The notes below the pieces were generated by a model, which ran no database searches, was not told where the DNA came from, and was given only the letters and a program-made list of their open reading frames with translations. 22,768 nucleotides of DNA from contig JAZQID010000114.1 in the NCBI GenBank assembly GCA_045540915.1, positions 1 to 22,768 on the forward strand. The letters are read 5' to 3'. Positions 1 to 7,873 of this stretch are shown here, in pieces. The translations under genes and the position numbers were made by a program. The stretch comes from RGIG2206 sp045540915 (GTDB lineage: Bacteria > Bacillota > Clostridia > Oscillospirales > Acutalibacteraceae). The stretch's first letter is position 1; every line of letters starts with the position of its first letter.

Positions 1-38
1 TCCAAGTCGAACGGCAGTAGACTCTTCTGAAATTATAT

Positions 39-73
39 AAAAGAGGGGCTTCGCAAATTGAAGTCCCTCTTTT
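39..73 (-). terminator. Intrinsic terminator, usable on both strands
   Basis: Two 14-nt arms (39-52 and 60-73) are complementary except for one position and enclose a 7-nt loop. Each arm ends in A4 or T4, so it can act in both directions. It lies 2 nt past the stop codon of the minus-strand UPF0126 remnant and therefore ends the 2031-76 transcript. Confidence 0.8.
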
Positions 74-75
74 AA

Positions 76-227
76 CTAATCCTCTGATTTTATCTTCGGC
101 AATCGCAAGCAGAATTTTGCCGCCGGCATACGAATAAGCACCACGACGCCACCAGCGAGCCCGATATCGCGAAAGCGACGGTGCCGACACATTCCATAGC
201 CAAGATAATGTAGTTGGTTATCATCAT
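76..227 (-). pseudogene. UPF0126/TRIC-type membrane protein remnant (internal deletion)
   Basis: Starting at the ATG at 227 (GAGGGAAG ribosome site, 10 nt after the preceding gene) the frame reads a first membrane helix ending in VGTVAFAISGS, which is the classic N-terminus of UPF0126/TRIC-like proteins. That frame then degenerates to a Cys/Arg-rich tail and stops at 90. A second frame over the same DNA reads GGVVVLIRMPAAKF and CLRLPKIKSED and stops at 76, which matches the end of the same family (RxxAxxxxxxLPK). The gene thus retains its first roughly 25 and last roughly 25 codons, out of frame, with about 150 codons missing between them. The terminator directly after the second stop supports this as the true gene end. 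A pseudogene is most likely; a misassembly joining the two family repeats would look the same. Family assignment is from memory of conserved motifs. Confidence 0.6.
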
Positions 228-237
228 TCTTCCCTCT

Positions 238-1359
238 TTATTGAAGTGAGAGTTCGAAGCGCTCGGTGTGGCCCGTTTCAAAGGGTGCAGGTCGGTCGAC
301 GCGGGTGGTCATACGGTAGGTCTCGCCCTTTTCGCTGCTTTCGCAGATGCCGAGCAGGCCTTCAAGCACGTGGGTGCAAAGCTCGCCGCTGCAACGCGCC
401 TGACGTCCTGCGAGGTAGGCATACATCGCCTCGGCAACGCCAAAGCCGCGGAAGTTGCCGTCGTTGATGCCGAAGGGAGAATGTATCACGCTCTCCTCGC
501 CCCGTTTGTTTATCACGCGCACCGTTTTGCCGTACTCGTTGGGATCGCCAAGGTCAATACAACCGTCGGTGCAATAAATATAAAAATGGCTTCTTTTGGC
601 ACTCTCGGACAACATTGTAATGTTACCCATAACCCCGTTCTCAAAAAGCAGACTTCCCGTGCCGACATTGACACTTTCGACCGTCATAGGCTGATTAAAA
701 AGCGGAGAATTTGGATTTTGAAATACCCTGTCAGGCTGATGTATCGCGGCAAAGCCCGAAACGCTCTTTATCGGCCCGAGCAAAAAGACAAGGGCCGTCA
801 GGTAGTAGACACCCATATCAAAAACTATTCCGCCGCTCTTTGCGAAGGTAAACCGCTTTACAGGCAGAGTACTCCATCTTTCGTGGTGATAAGAGCGAGA
901 AAGGAAGGCTTGCGCCATAACGGGAGTACCTATCATTCCGCTGTCGATGATGCTTCTTGCAAGCTGAAGCCCAGCAGAGAAAAAGGTGTCGGGTGCTCCG
1001 CCGAAAAACAAATTTTTATCCCTTGCAAGTGCGACAAGCTCATTGGCTTCCTCAAGGGCAGAGCATATCACCTTTTCATTATAGACCGACTTGCCTGCAA
1101 GCAAGGCCTGCTTTGCGACCTTGTAATGTTCGGTCGGACAGGTGGTATTGACGACCAATTCTATTTCGGGGTCGACGAATATCTCCTCGTTGGTCATCTT
1201 CTTTATGCCGAACTGAGCCGCTCGGCGCTCGGCCGACTCCTCCACCACATCGGCGCAACCGACGAGGTCGATTATATCAAGCTCTTTCAGGTTGGTAAGA
1301 TAGACCTCGCTTATGGCTCCGCAACCGATCAGGGCGGTTTTTATCCTGCGGAATGTCAT
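238..1359 (-). CDS. Gfo/Idh/MocA family NAD(P)-dependent oxidoreductase
   Basis: The 373-aa protein has an N-terminal Rossmann fold (IGCGAIS, residues 11-17) and the domain-joining motif as E95-K96-V97, where most relatives have EKP. The C-terminal domain carries the active-site region GGIVFDMGVYYL near 176-187, with Asp181 present and Tyr185 where many members have His. The family oxidises or reduces sugars, inositols or their derivatives; the substrate cannot be read from the sequence. The start at 1359 is preceded by an AAGGGGGAA ribosome site. It sits 27 nt after a membrane-protein gene and 10 nt before the UPF0126 remnant, so the three are probably cotranscribed. The weakened EKP and the His-to-Tyr change suggest a divergent substrate or mechanism. 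Confidence 0.85.
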   Translation of the reverse strand: MTFRRIKTALIGCGAISEVYLTNLKELDIIDLVGCADVVEESAERRAAQFGIKKMTNEEIFVDPEIELVVNTTCPTEHYKVAKQALLAGKSVYNEKVICSALEEANELVALARDKNLFFGGAPDTFFSAGLQLARSIIDSGMIGTPVMAQAFLSRSYHHERWSTLPVKRFTFAKSGGIVFDMGVYYLTALVFLLGPIKSVSGFAAIHQPDRVFQNPNSPLFNQPMTVESVNVGTGSLLFENGVMGNITMLSESAKRSHFYIYCTDGCIDLGDPNEYGKTVRVINKRGEESVIHSPFGINDGNFRGFGVAEAMYAYLAGRQARCSGELCTHVLEGLLGICESSEKGETYRMTTRVDRPAPFETGHTERFELSLQ

Positions 1360-1386
1360 TTCTTTTTCCCCCTTGCTGATTTTATG

Positions 1387-2031
1387 TTAAACCAATGCTT
1401 CCTCTTCTTCCGGTTCAAATTCTACATCTCCAATATATTTCTCGAAGCAGATGAATGAGATAAAAAGGAAAGCATAACAGCTCAAAGAGATAATAAAAGC
1501 ACTTGTATGCAAAGAAGGCATCAACATAATTAAACTCGAGTAAAGATTATTGCCGGACACTAATGCATCATCCATAATACGTATATACTCCAAAATGTTG
1601 AAAACCGCTTGCAAAACAAGCGTGCCTGCGCCTGAGATTATCATTGTTTTGCCCCATTTGAATTTGCTCTTTGTTATCCATTTCAATCCCAGCCAAACAA
1701 ACAGAACGGCAATTATCGGCCTGAAAATAAAATAGGCCATAAGCGGCACGAGACCAAGCGCCCCAATGTAAGATGAACACACATCGATCAAACCGAATCC
1801 AACCACAACGGCGAGTACCTTAAAAAACGCAGACGCATTAAAATATTGCCTTATAACAAACAGCAGAGATATAAAAACAGATAAGTATATTGCGCCGTCC
1901 TGCAATAAATATGAAAGTTGCGGTGCAAAGTAAAACAGCGACGAAATCGTCGTTGACAACGGCATTTCTATCAGAAATGCTACCAAGAAAATTATCCCTG
2001 TAAATAAAATGTTCTTGTTGCGTTTTGTCAT
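1387..2031 (-). CDS. Hypothetical six-helix membrane protein
   Basis: I do not recognise this 214-aa protein. It has about six hydrophobic segments (roughly residues 9-29, 44-61, 69-90, 95-118, 129-149 and 176-196), a basic N-terminus and a very acidic C-terminal tail (EPEEEE, residues 206-211). The loop after helix 4 is Lys-rich, as expected for a cytoplasmic loop. No catalytic motif or transporter signature is visible. Translation starts at the ATG at 2031 behind GAGGTGAT, with a promoter at 2053-2081. It is the first gene of the short operon that continues into the oxidoreductase at 238-1359. Confidence 0.7.
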   Translation of the reverse strand: MTKRNKNILFTGIIFLVAFLIEMPLSTTISSLFYFAPQLSYLLQDGAIYLSVFISLLFVIRQYFNASAFFKVLAVVVGFGLIDVCSSYIGALGLVPLMAYFIFRPIIAVLFVWLGLKWITKSKFKWGKTMIISGAGTLVLQAVFNILEYIRIMDDALVSGNNLYSSLIMLMPSLHTSAFIISLSCYAFLFISFICFEKYIGDVEFEPEEEEALV

Positions 2032-2052
2032 AAAATATCACCTCTATAGAAA

Positions 2053-2081
2053 ATAATATCACACACACAGGCAAAAAACAA
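2053..2081 (-). promoter_or_regulatory. Sigma-A type promoter for the 2031-76 operon
   Basis: On the minus strand TTGTTT (2076-2081) and TATTAT (2053-2058) are separated by exactly 17 nt, and the start codon follows 21 nt downstream. The spacer holds a short GT dinucleotide run. The AraC gene upstream ends at 2107, so this promoter makes the operon independent of it. Confidence 0.55.
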
Positions 2082-2106
2082 GAATAGTAACAAAACTGTA
2101 ACCTAT

Positions 2107-2991
2107 TTATTCCCTGCCCTTTTCTTCAAGCATTGATTTAATTGACCTTGCGTACTCGGTGGGGGTAAGCCTTACGAATTGCTTGAACTGGTACGAAAAA
2201 TAATGGGTGTTTGTGTATCCGAGCATTTCGGCTATCTTGGTTACCGAATATTCTCCCTCACGCAGATAGCTCTTTGCCGCTTCGATCTTCAAGAAATTAA
2301 AATAGTCGATGACTCCCCTGCCTGCGTGGTCCTTGAAGAGAGTTTTTAAGGACGAGACACTTATATTAAGGTGACGGGCAATATCGCTCAGCTTGAGAGG
2401 TGCGGACAGGTTGTTCATAAGATAGTCCACCGCCTGTGCAAATGCGGAGTTGCCTATCGGTCGGCGGTATCCTACCCTTTCAGCCGTGGTCTCCTGCTGC
2501 ATAAACAGGAGCAAAAACTCGGTCAGGTAGAGCTTTATCAGTTGCTGAGAGCAGGCGGTAGCGGTGGGTTTGAGCTCCATTTTCTTGGTGTAGGGGTCGC
2601 CGAGTGGTGTCGAAAACACCTCCACCGCTTCGTTGAGTATTTTGGAAAGAAGAAGTCGCTGGGTGTTGCTGACCCTCTTTACCCCTGTAAAAAAGTCGGT
2701 CGGCAAGAGAGATGCGTTAAAGGAAATTATGACCACGCTCGAAAGCTCGCGGTCATCGGTCTTAATATTGTGCCACTCGTTCGGGCTGTGAAAAATTATA
2801 TCCCCCGACGAAAGCCGCGTTTCACCCTTATCGGTGATGGCAGTGACCTCTCCCCTGTCGACACAGACAAATTCCCAGAAGTCGTGACTTTCGCCCGAAA
2901 ACTTAAAGTTTTTTGTGTATTCAAAATAATGGACCGTAACCACCGACGAGATCCTTATACAATCCCGCAATCGGGTCGCTTTGTAATCCAT
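2107..2991 (-). CDS. AraC-family transcriptional regulator with cupin sensor
   Basis: The 294-aa protein has an N-terminal cupin-like ligand domain (about 20-120, with FWEFVCVDRGEV and the P-N-E-W-H turn near 70-74) and a C-terminal AraC double helix-turn-helix (about 190-285). The second recognition unit contains KIAEMLGYTNTHYFSYQFK and the usual PTEYA ending. Such proteins bind a sugar or sugar derivative and activate nearby catabolic genes. It is divergent from the ROK-nagA-nahK operon across a 128-nt intergenic region that carries promoters in both directions, so it is the natural candidate regulator of amino-sugar use; it may also act on the genes downstream of it. The start at 2991 has a GAGAGG ribosome site. 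Confidence 0.88.
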   Translation of the reverse strand: MDYKATRLRDCIRISSVVTVHYFEYTKNFKFSGESHDFWEFVCVDRGEVTAITDKGETRLSSGDIIFHSPNEWHNIKTDDRELSSVVIISFNASLLPTDFFTGVKRVSNTQRLLLSKILNEAVEVFSTPLGDPYTKKMELKPTATACSQQLIKLYLTEFLLLFMQQETTAERVGYRRPIGNSAFAQAVDYLMNNLSAPLKLSDIARHLNISVSSLKTLFKDHAGRGVIDYFNFLKIEAAKSYLREGEYSVTKIAEMLGYTNTHYFSYQFKQFVRLTPTEYARSIKSMLEEKGRE

Positions 2992-3016
2992 ATGCCTCTC
3001 ACCACCTTATATGAGC

Positions 3017-3045
3017 AGTATAACACTGATGGCCGATTTTGTAAA
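3017..3045 (-). promoter_or_regulatory. Promoter of the AraC gene
   Basis: On the minus strand TTTACA (3040-3045) and TATACT (3017-3022) are 17 nt apart, and the AraC start codon is 25 nt downstream of the -10. The -35 box lies 9 nt from the inverted repeat at 3054-3085. Confidence 0.65.
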
Positions 3046-3053
3046 TAGTTTGT

Positions 3054-3085
3054 CTTATTCTGTGTTGAACAAAATCAGGAATAAG
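3054..3085. repeat. Inverted repeat in the divergent promoter region (possible operator)
   Basis: CTTATTC at 3054-3060 is matched by its reverse complement GAATAAG at 3079-3085, with 18 nt between. The repeat brackets the -35 box of the ROK promoter (3065-3070). The placement suits an operator for the divergent regulator, but this is inference from position only. Confidence 0.35.
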
Positions 3086-3093
3086 GTTATAAA
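3065..3093 (+). promoter_or_regulatory. Promoter of the ROK-nagA-nahK operon
   Basis: TTGAAC (3065-3070) and TATAAA (3088-3093) are separated by 17 nt, a near-ideal sigma-A spacing. The predicted start of transcription is about 20 nt before the ROK start codon, so the leader is very short. Confidence 0.7.
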
Positions 3094-3119
3094 TATAGTA
3101 GAGTAACAGATGGGAGGTT

Positions 3120-4040
3120 TTGCAAACGGCAGATATCACATCCAACAAAACCCAAGCGGCTGCTCGGCTTGGCATTGATATAGGCGGAACCGATATCAAA
3201 TTCGTGGTTGTAGAGGGCAGAAACATCCTTTGCAAAAGCAAGATAAAGACCGGTGACACCGCAGAAAAAATTATTGATAGCATCGCCAATGAGTATGGTA
3301 TAATTAAGGATAGTTTCGACATCCTTTCGATCGGAGCAGGTACCCCCGGTTTCATTAAGGAAGGTCGTGTCACGGCGGTCAACCTTGATTTTAAGGATCT
3401 ACCCTTGGCAGAAATGCTTACCCTGCGTCTCGGACAGCAGGTCACCGTGGACAACGACGCCAACTGTGCCGCTTTGGGCGAGATAGAGTTCGGCATCGCA
3501 AGGCATTGTAAAGATATGGTGCTTATGACCCTCGGAACAGGGGTTGGCGGAGGCATTATTATCAACCGGCAGATATGCCGCACCAAAAACAACTCGGGAG
3601 AGGTCGGGCATATTATTATTCAGGCCGACGGGGGCCGACCGTGTCCCTGCGGCTACGAGGGTTGCCTTGAGCAGTATGCCTCGATAACCGCGCTGTGCAA
3701 GGACGCTGTGGCGGCCGCTATGAAGCACACCGACAGCGAACTTTACAGAATATTTGAGCAAAACGGAAGGATATCGGGAAGAACCTTCTTCGACGCTCTG
3801 AAGGCAGACTGCCCCGTCGCAAAGGTGGTATATGACCGATATCTGAACTACCTTAGTATCGGTATCAAAAGCATCATTATGGCCTTTGGCCCTGATGCAA
3901 TCGTTCTTGCGGGCGGAATAACCAATGAGGGCGCCCTGCTTCTTGATCCACTTAAAGAAAAGGTGGGCAACACCGATGTTGAGATCGTTATTTCTTCCCT
4001 GCAGAGTGATGCAGGTGCGCTCGGCGCGGCTATGCTGTAA
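3120..4040 (+). CDS. ROK-family sugar kinase (probable N-acetylhexosamine or glucose kinase)
   Basis: The 306-aa protein shows the whole ROK set: phosphate-binding LGIDIGGTDIK (17-27), catalytic Asp113 in VDNDANCAALGE, the second phosphate loop GTGVGGG (139-145), and the zinc site made of His164 with CPCGYEGCLEQ (Cys175, Cys177, Cys182). The family phosphorylates hexoses, usually at O6. Placement directly before nagA (20 nt gap) suggests N-acetylglucosamine or a related amino sugar, giving the 6-phosphate that NagA deacetylates. The only in-frame start after an upstream stop is a TTG at 3120, giving a 16-residue extension before the GIDIGGT core; GGGAGG lies just 2 nt before it, unusually close, so the exact start is uncertain. 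Confidence 0.88.
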   Translation: MQTADITSNKTQAAARLGIDIGGTDIKFVVVEGRNILCKSKIKTGDTAEKIIDSIANEYGIIKDSFDILSIGAGTPGFIKEGRVTAVNLDFKDLPLAEMLTLRLGQQVTVDNDANCAALGEIEFGIARHCKDMVLMTLGTGVGGGIIINRQICRTKNNSGEVGHIIIQADGGRPCPCGYEGCLEQYASITALCKDAVAAAMKHTDSELYRIFEQNGRISGRTFFDALKADCPVAKVVYDRYLNYLSIGIKSIIMAFGPDAIVLAGGITNEGALLLDPLKEKVGNTDVEIVISSLQSDAGALGAAML

Positions 4041-4060
4041 TACATAATAAGGAGAGGCCT

Positions 4061-5212
4061 ATGAAAGCCATTTTTAACGGCATCATTGTCACCGAAACTG
4101 AAGAACTTGAAGGATATGCCATCCTCTTTGATCGGAACATAATCGACATATGCCCTGCCAAGATGATCCCAAGCGATGCGGAAAGGATCGATGCCAAGGG
4201 CGGATATGTTATGCCCGGCCTTATCGACCTGCATATCCACGGAGGTATGGGCAATGAAGCTTCATACTGCGACCTTGACGGACTCAGGGAGATATCGGAG
4301 TCTATAATGCGGTTCGGTACTGTTGCGTGGTGTCCTACCACCTTCACCCTGCCCAAGCCTGAGTTGGAAAAAGCCTTTTCGGTCATCGGCAAGGCGAAAG
4401 AGTTATCGGAGTCGGGCGAATGGTCGGGTGCTCAGGTGCTTGGTGCAAACAGCGAGGGTCCCTTCATCAGTCCTGCAAAGAAGGGGGCGCAAACCGGGGG
4501 ATACATATCCGCTCCCGATGCGGATTTCATTCTCAGCCATAAGGATACCGTCAGAATAGTTACCGTTGCGCCTGAAACGGAGGGCGGACTTGCCTTTATT
4601 AAGAGAGTCAGCGAGAACTCCGATATTGTTGTGTCTCTCGGGCATACCGATGCCGATTTCGACACAGCCTCTCAGGCTTACAAGTCGGGAGCGAGCCATA
4701 CAACACATCTGTTCAACGCGATGTCTCCCCTTAACCACCGCGATCCCGGTGTGGTCGGCGCCGCACTTAATGCAAAGGATGCAAGCTGTGAACTCATCGC
4801 CGATACCATTCACGTAAGCCCTGCACTTTTTGAAATGGTGGCACGACTTAAGGGTGACAAGCTGGTGCTTATAACCGACAACATAGCACCCGCGGGCCTT
4901 GAGGACGGGGAATATGTTTCGGGAGCAGAAAAGGTGTACGTCAAGGGCAACTCCTGCCGACTCAGCGACGGAAATCTGGCGGGCAGTATATATCATTTTA
5001 ACGACGCCATTCGCAATTTCAAAGCCCACACGACCCTGCCCATTCACCAGATCGTAGCTATGGCAAGCCTTAATCCTGCCCGTGTTATCGGCGAGGACGC
5101 CCATCGCGGAAGCCTGAAGACAGGCAAACGCGCCGATATAATAGTGACCGATAGAGACTTTAATTTGAAGAAAACTTTCATTTTTGGAAAGATGTGTTAT
5201 AATGAAATGTAA
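4061..5212 (+). CDS. nagA: N-acetylglucosamine-6-phosphate deacetylase
   Basis: The protein (383 aa, typical length) removes acetate from GlcNAc-6-phosphate in the cytoplasm, giving glucosamine-6-phosphate. Amidohydrolase-fold motifs are complete: PGLIDLHIHGG (His58, His60), metal ligand Glu132 in SEGPF, His195 in SLGHTDADF, His216 in HLFNAM, substrate-binding His251 in ADTIHVSP, and catalytic Asp273 in ITDNIAPAGLEDG, followed by the LAGS substrate loop at 307-310. The ATG at 4061 follows AAGGAGAGG. It is the middle gene of the operon. No nagB is in the window, so glucosamine-6-phosphate must be deaminated by an enzyme encoded elsewhere. Confidence 0.95.
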   Translation: MKAIFNGIIVTETEELEGYAILFDRNIIDICPAKMIPSDAERIDAKGGYVMPGLIDLHIHGGMGNEASYCDLDGLREISESIMRFGTVAWCPTTFTLPKPELEKAFSVIGKAKELSESGEWSGAQVLGANSEGPFISPAKKGAQTGGYISAPDADFILSHKDTVRIVTVAPETEGGLAFIKRVSENSDIVVSLGHTDADFDTASQAYKSGASHTTHLFNAMSPLNHRDPGVVGAALNAKDASCELIADTIHVSPALFEMVARLKGDKLVLITDNIAPAGLEDGEYVSGAEKVYVKGNSCRLSDGNLAGSIYHFNDAIRNFKAHTTLPIHQIVAMASLNPARVIGEDAHRGSLKTGKRADIIVTDRDFNLKKTFIFGKMCYNEM

Positions 5213-5267
5213 TGATCCTTTTGAGCGAAATAATAACCTTTGTTTTATAAACTTAGGAGGTTTTTCT

Positions 5268-6341
5268 ATGTCAGTTGATTTGGTTGCAATCAGCAAAGAG
5301 TTTAACGTTGATATAACCACCGCTCCATACGGAAACGGACATATCAACGACACCTACGTGGTTGAGGGAAAGCCGCGATACATTATGCAGCGCATAAACA
5401 CTTCGATCTTCAGCAACGTGGACGAGCTTATGGGAAACATCTGCGGCGTGACCGAACATATCAAGAACAAGCTTATCGCCGAGGGCGGAAATCCCGAGCG
5501 TGAGACCTTAACCGTTGTTATGACACGCAGCGGCAAGCCCTACTACAAAGCAGAGGACGGAAGTTGCTTCAGAATGTACCGCTTTATTGACAATGCGGTT
5601 TCCTACGACGCGATCGAAGACCCCGTTCAGCTCTATCACGCGGCACGGGCCTTCGGTAAATTCCAGAAGATGCTTGCCGACTACCCTGCCCATACCCTGC
5701 ACGAAACTATCGCCAACTTCCACAACACCGTCGACAGATACCGTCAGTTGCACGAGGCCATCAACAACAACTTAGCCGGCAGACTGGCTGAGGTTGAGGC
5801 CGAGGTTGAATTTGCTCTTGCACGCGAAAAGGAGACGTCGGTTGTGCTTGACGCCATCGCTGAGGGAACGGTTCCCCTGCGCGTTACCCATAACGACACC
5901 AAACTCAACAACGTTATGCTCGACGAAAATACAGGCGAGGGTGTTTGTGTCATCGACCTTGACACAGTTATGCCTGGTTCCCTGCTCTACGATTTCGGCG
6001 ATGCCCTGCGTTTTGCAGGCTCGAGCGGTGCTGAGGACGAAACCGATCTGTCAAAGATATGGTTTAACCTTGAAAACTACGAGCAATTCACAAAGGGATT
6101 TGCCGAGGAATTGAGGGAGACCCTGACCGAGCGCGAGACCGAACTGCTCTCCTTCTCGGTCAAGCTGATGACCCTTGAATGCGGAACCCGTTTCCTTGCC
6201 GACTACCTCAACGGTGACACCTACTTCAAGGTACACCGCGAAAAGCACAACCTTGACCGTTGCCGCACCCAGTTCAAGTTGGTCGCGGATATAGAAGAAA
6301 AGCTCTCTCAGATGAATGAGATAAACAAAAAGTATCTTTAA
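5268..6341 (+). CDS. nahK: N-acetylhexosamine 1-kinase (NahK-like phosphotransferase)
   Basis: The 357-aa protein closely follows the bifidobacterial NahK/LnpB pattern: YGNGHINDTY (21-30), RYIMQRINTSIF (37-48), the kinase loop LRVTHNDTKLNN with catalytic Asp210, VIDLDTVMPGSLLYDFGD (228-245), and the C-terminal ECGTRFLADYLNGD segment. NahK phosphorylates GlcNAc and GalNAc at O1 with ATP, feeding nucleotide-sugar or salvage routes; in bifidobacteria it belongs to the lacto-N-biose/galacto-N-biose pathway. The true start is the ATG at 5268, after AGGAGG; an ATG in the same frame at 5184 overlaps nagA and has no such site. A strong terminator follows. Automated pipelines often label this family mucin desulfatase or aminoglycoside phosphotransferase. 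Confidence 0.9.
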   Translation: MSVDLVAISKEFNVDITTAPYGNGHINDTYVVEGKPRYIMQRINTSIFSNVDELMGNICGVTEHIKNKLIAEGGNPERETLTVVMTRSGKPYYKAEDGSCFRMYRFIDNAVSYDAIEDPVQLYHAARAFGKFQKMLADYPAHTLHETIANFHNTVDRYRQLHEAINNNLAGRLAEVEAEVEFALAREKETSVVLDAIAEGTVPLRVTHNDTKLNNVMLDENTGEGVCVIDLDTVMPGSLLYDFGDALRFAGSSGAEDETDLSKIWFNLENYEQFTKGFAEELRETLTERETELLSFSVKLMTLECGTRFLADYLNGDTYFKVHREKHNLDRCRTQFKLVADIEEKLSQMNEINKKYL

Positions 6342-6349
6342 TAAAAGTC

Positions 6350-6385
6350 AAGAACACACCTCGAATTCGAGGTGTGTTCTTTTTT
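6350..6385 (+). terminator. Intrinsic terminator after nahK
   Basis: A perfect 32-nt palindrome (6350-6381, centred on an EcoRI-type GAATTC) is followed by T6 on the plus strand. It starts 8 nt after the nahK stop and ends 10 nt before the convergent uxaA stop. On the minus strand the T-tract is weaker, so it may only partly stop uxaA transcription. Confidence 0.92.
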
Positions 6386-6391
6386 GCTTTA

Positions 6392-7873
6392 CTATAAAGT
6401 TACGCCGTCCTTGAATATGGCAAGCTCGTGCTTGTCGAGCAGTTCTGCCTTTGCTCTGACCTCGCCCGAAGCGAGACCCAAAACATAGTCGATGAACTCG
6501 TCGGTAAGAGCATCCATACTTTTGCCCTCTAATAGCGCACCGGCGTTGAAATCGATCCACATCTTCTTTTTATCGGCAAGAGATGTGTTGCTCGATATCT
6601 TCGCAGTCGGCACGGGACAACCGAAGGGGGTTCCCCTGCCTGTTGTAAAGAGTATCATCTGCGCGCCCGAAATTGCGAGGGCGTTTGAAGCGACAAGGTC
6701 GTTGCCCGGTGCCTGCAGGAGCGAAAGGCCCTTTTTCTTCACGGGGTCGCCATAGCTGAGCACGTCCTCGACGGGAGCGGTGCCACCCTTTTGAACGCAA
6801 CCGAGGGACTTGTCTTCAAGGGTGGTTATACCTCCCTCTTTGTTGCCCGGAGAGGGGTTTTCGTCCACCTTTTCGCCGTAGCGCATAAAGTATTTCTTGA
6901 AGTTATTGATAAGGTCCACCGTCTTGCCAAACTCAGACTCGGTTCGGCAACGGTTCATCAGTATGGTCTCGGCGCCGAACATCTCGGGCACTTCGGTAAG
7001 CAGGGTGCTTGCGCCCATACCGATCAGCCTGTCCGAAAGCGAGCCGAGCAAGGGGTTGGCGGTTATGCCCGAAAAGCCGTCGGAGCCGCCGCACTTAAGG
7101 CCGATAACAAGCTCGCTTGCAGGACATTCCTCGCGGCGACATTTGTCGGCATCGCAGGCAAGCGCCTTTACCATCGCGACGCCCTCGGCAATTTCGTCCT
7201 CGCACTCCTGAGCGACGAGGAACTTGACTCGGTCGGGGTCGTATTCTCCGAGCACCTTTTTGAGCTCATCGATATTACCGTTTTCACATCCAAGTCCGAC
7301 CACCAGCACAGCGGCGGCGTTGGGATGCTTAATAAGTCCCGAGAGATAGCGCAGGGTCATATTCATATCATCGCCGAGCTGTGAACAGCCGTAAGGGTGG
7401 TTGTATGAATAGATTCCGTCAATATTCTCGGTCTTGAACTGCTGTGCCTGCGCCTCGATCTCGCGCACGATAGAGTTAACGCAACCAACGGTGGGAATGA
7501 TCCACACTTCGTTGCGTATGCCAACCTTTCCGTCAGGCCTCTTGTAGCCCATAAAGGTACGCGGTGCCTGAGCCTTGACCTCACTGAAATCAGGATGGTA
7601 TTCATACTCCAACAGGTCGGAAAGGTTCGACTTGGTGTTGTGGGTGTGCACATGCTCGCCCACACCGATATCGCACTTCGCGTGGCCGATCGGATAGGCA
7701 TACTTAATTATGTTCTCGCCCTTTTTGATACCTCTTACGGCAAATTTATGCCCTGCGGGAATGTCATTTTTCAGTTTGATATTTTCGCCGTTGACCGACA
7801 CGGTCTCGCCTGCTGCAAGTGATTCGACCGCAACGGCCACACCGTCGTTTTGGTGAATTTTAATACACTTCAT
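6392..7873 (-). CDS. uxaA: Altronate dehydratase
   Basis: The 493-aa protein converts D-altronate to 2-keto-3-deoxygluconate, the last step of the galacturonate isomerase pathway before KDG phosphorylation. It has the N-terminal SAF-type domain (about 1-95), then the large UxaA/GarD domain with GIRNEVWIIPTVGCVN (118-133), NHPYGCSQLGDD (Cys163), VVGLGCENG (Cys196) and GLKCGGSDGFSGITANP (Cys261). The family uses iron and these Cys are conserved. Its ATG overlaps the uxaB stop as ATGA, implying translational coupling. It is the last gene of the operon and converges on nahK. Confidence 0.95.
   Translation of the reverse strand: MKCIKIHQNDGVAVAVESLAAGETVSVNGENIKLKNDIPAGHKFAVRGIKKGENIIKYAYPIGHAKCDIGVGEHVHTHNTKSNLSDLLEYEYHPDFSEVKAQAPRTFMGYKRPDGKVGIRNEVWIIPTVGCVNSIVREIEAQAQQFKTENIDGIYSYNHPYGCSQLGDDMNMTLRYLSGLIKHPNAAAVLVVGLGCENGNIDELKKVLGEYDPDRVKFLVAQECEDEIAEGVAMVKALACDADKCRREECPASELVIGLKCGGSDGFSGITANPLLGSLSDRLIGMGASTLLTEVPEMFGAETILMNRCRTESEFGKTVDLINNFKKYFMRYGEKVDENPSPGNKEGGITTLEDKSLGCVQKGGTAPVEDVLSYGDPVKKKGLSLLQAPGNDLVASNALAISGAQMILFTTGRGTPFGCPVPTAKISSNTSLADKKKMWIDFNAGALLEGKSMDALTDEFIDYVLGLASGEVRAKAELLDKHELAIFKDGVTL

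Noticed and set aside
3..17. CAAGTCGAACGGCAG resembles the start of 16S rRNA genes
   Set aside because: Only about 15 nt match; the following sequence is a terminator and a protein remnant, not 16S. Chance or a chimeric contig end; not called as rRNA.
268..1458. Long plus-strand frame of 396 codons opposite the first oxidoreductase gene
   Set aside because: It is antisense to a clear Gfo/Idh gene, with no family motif; a by-product of GC-rich codon use. The same holds for the long plus-strand frame at 10237-11655.
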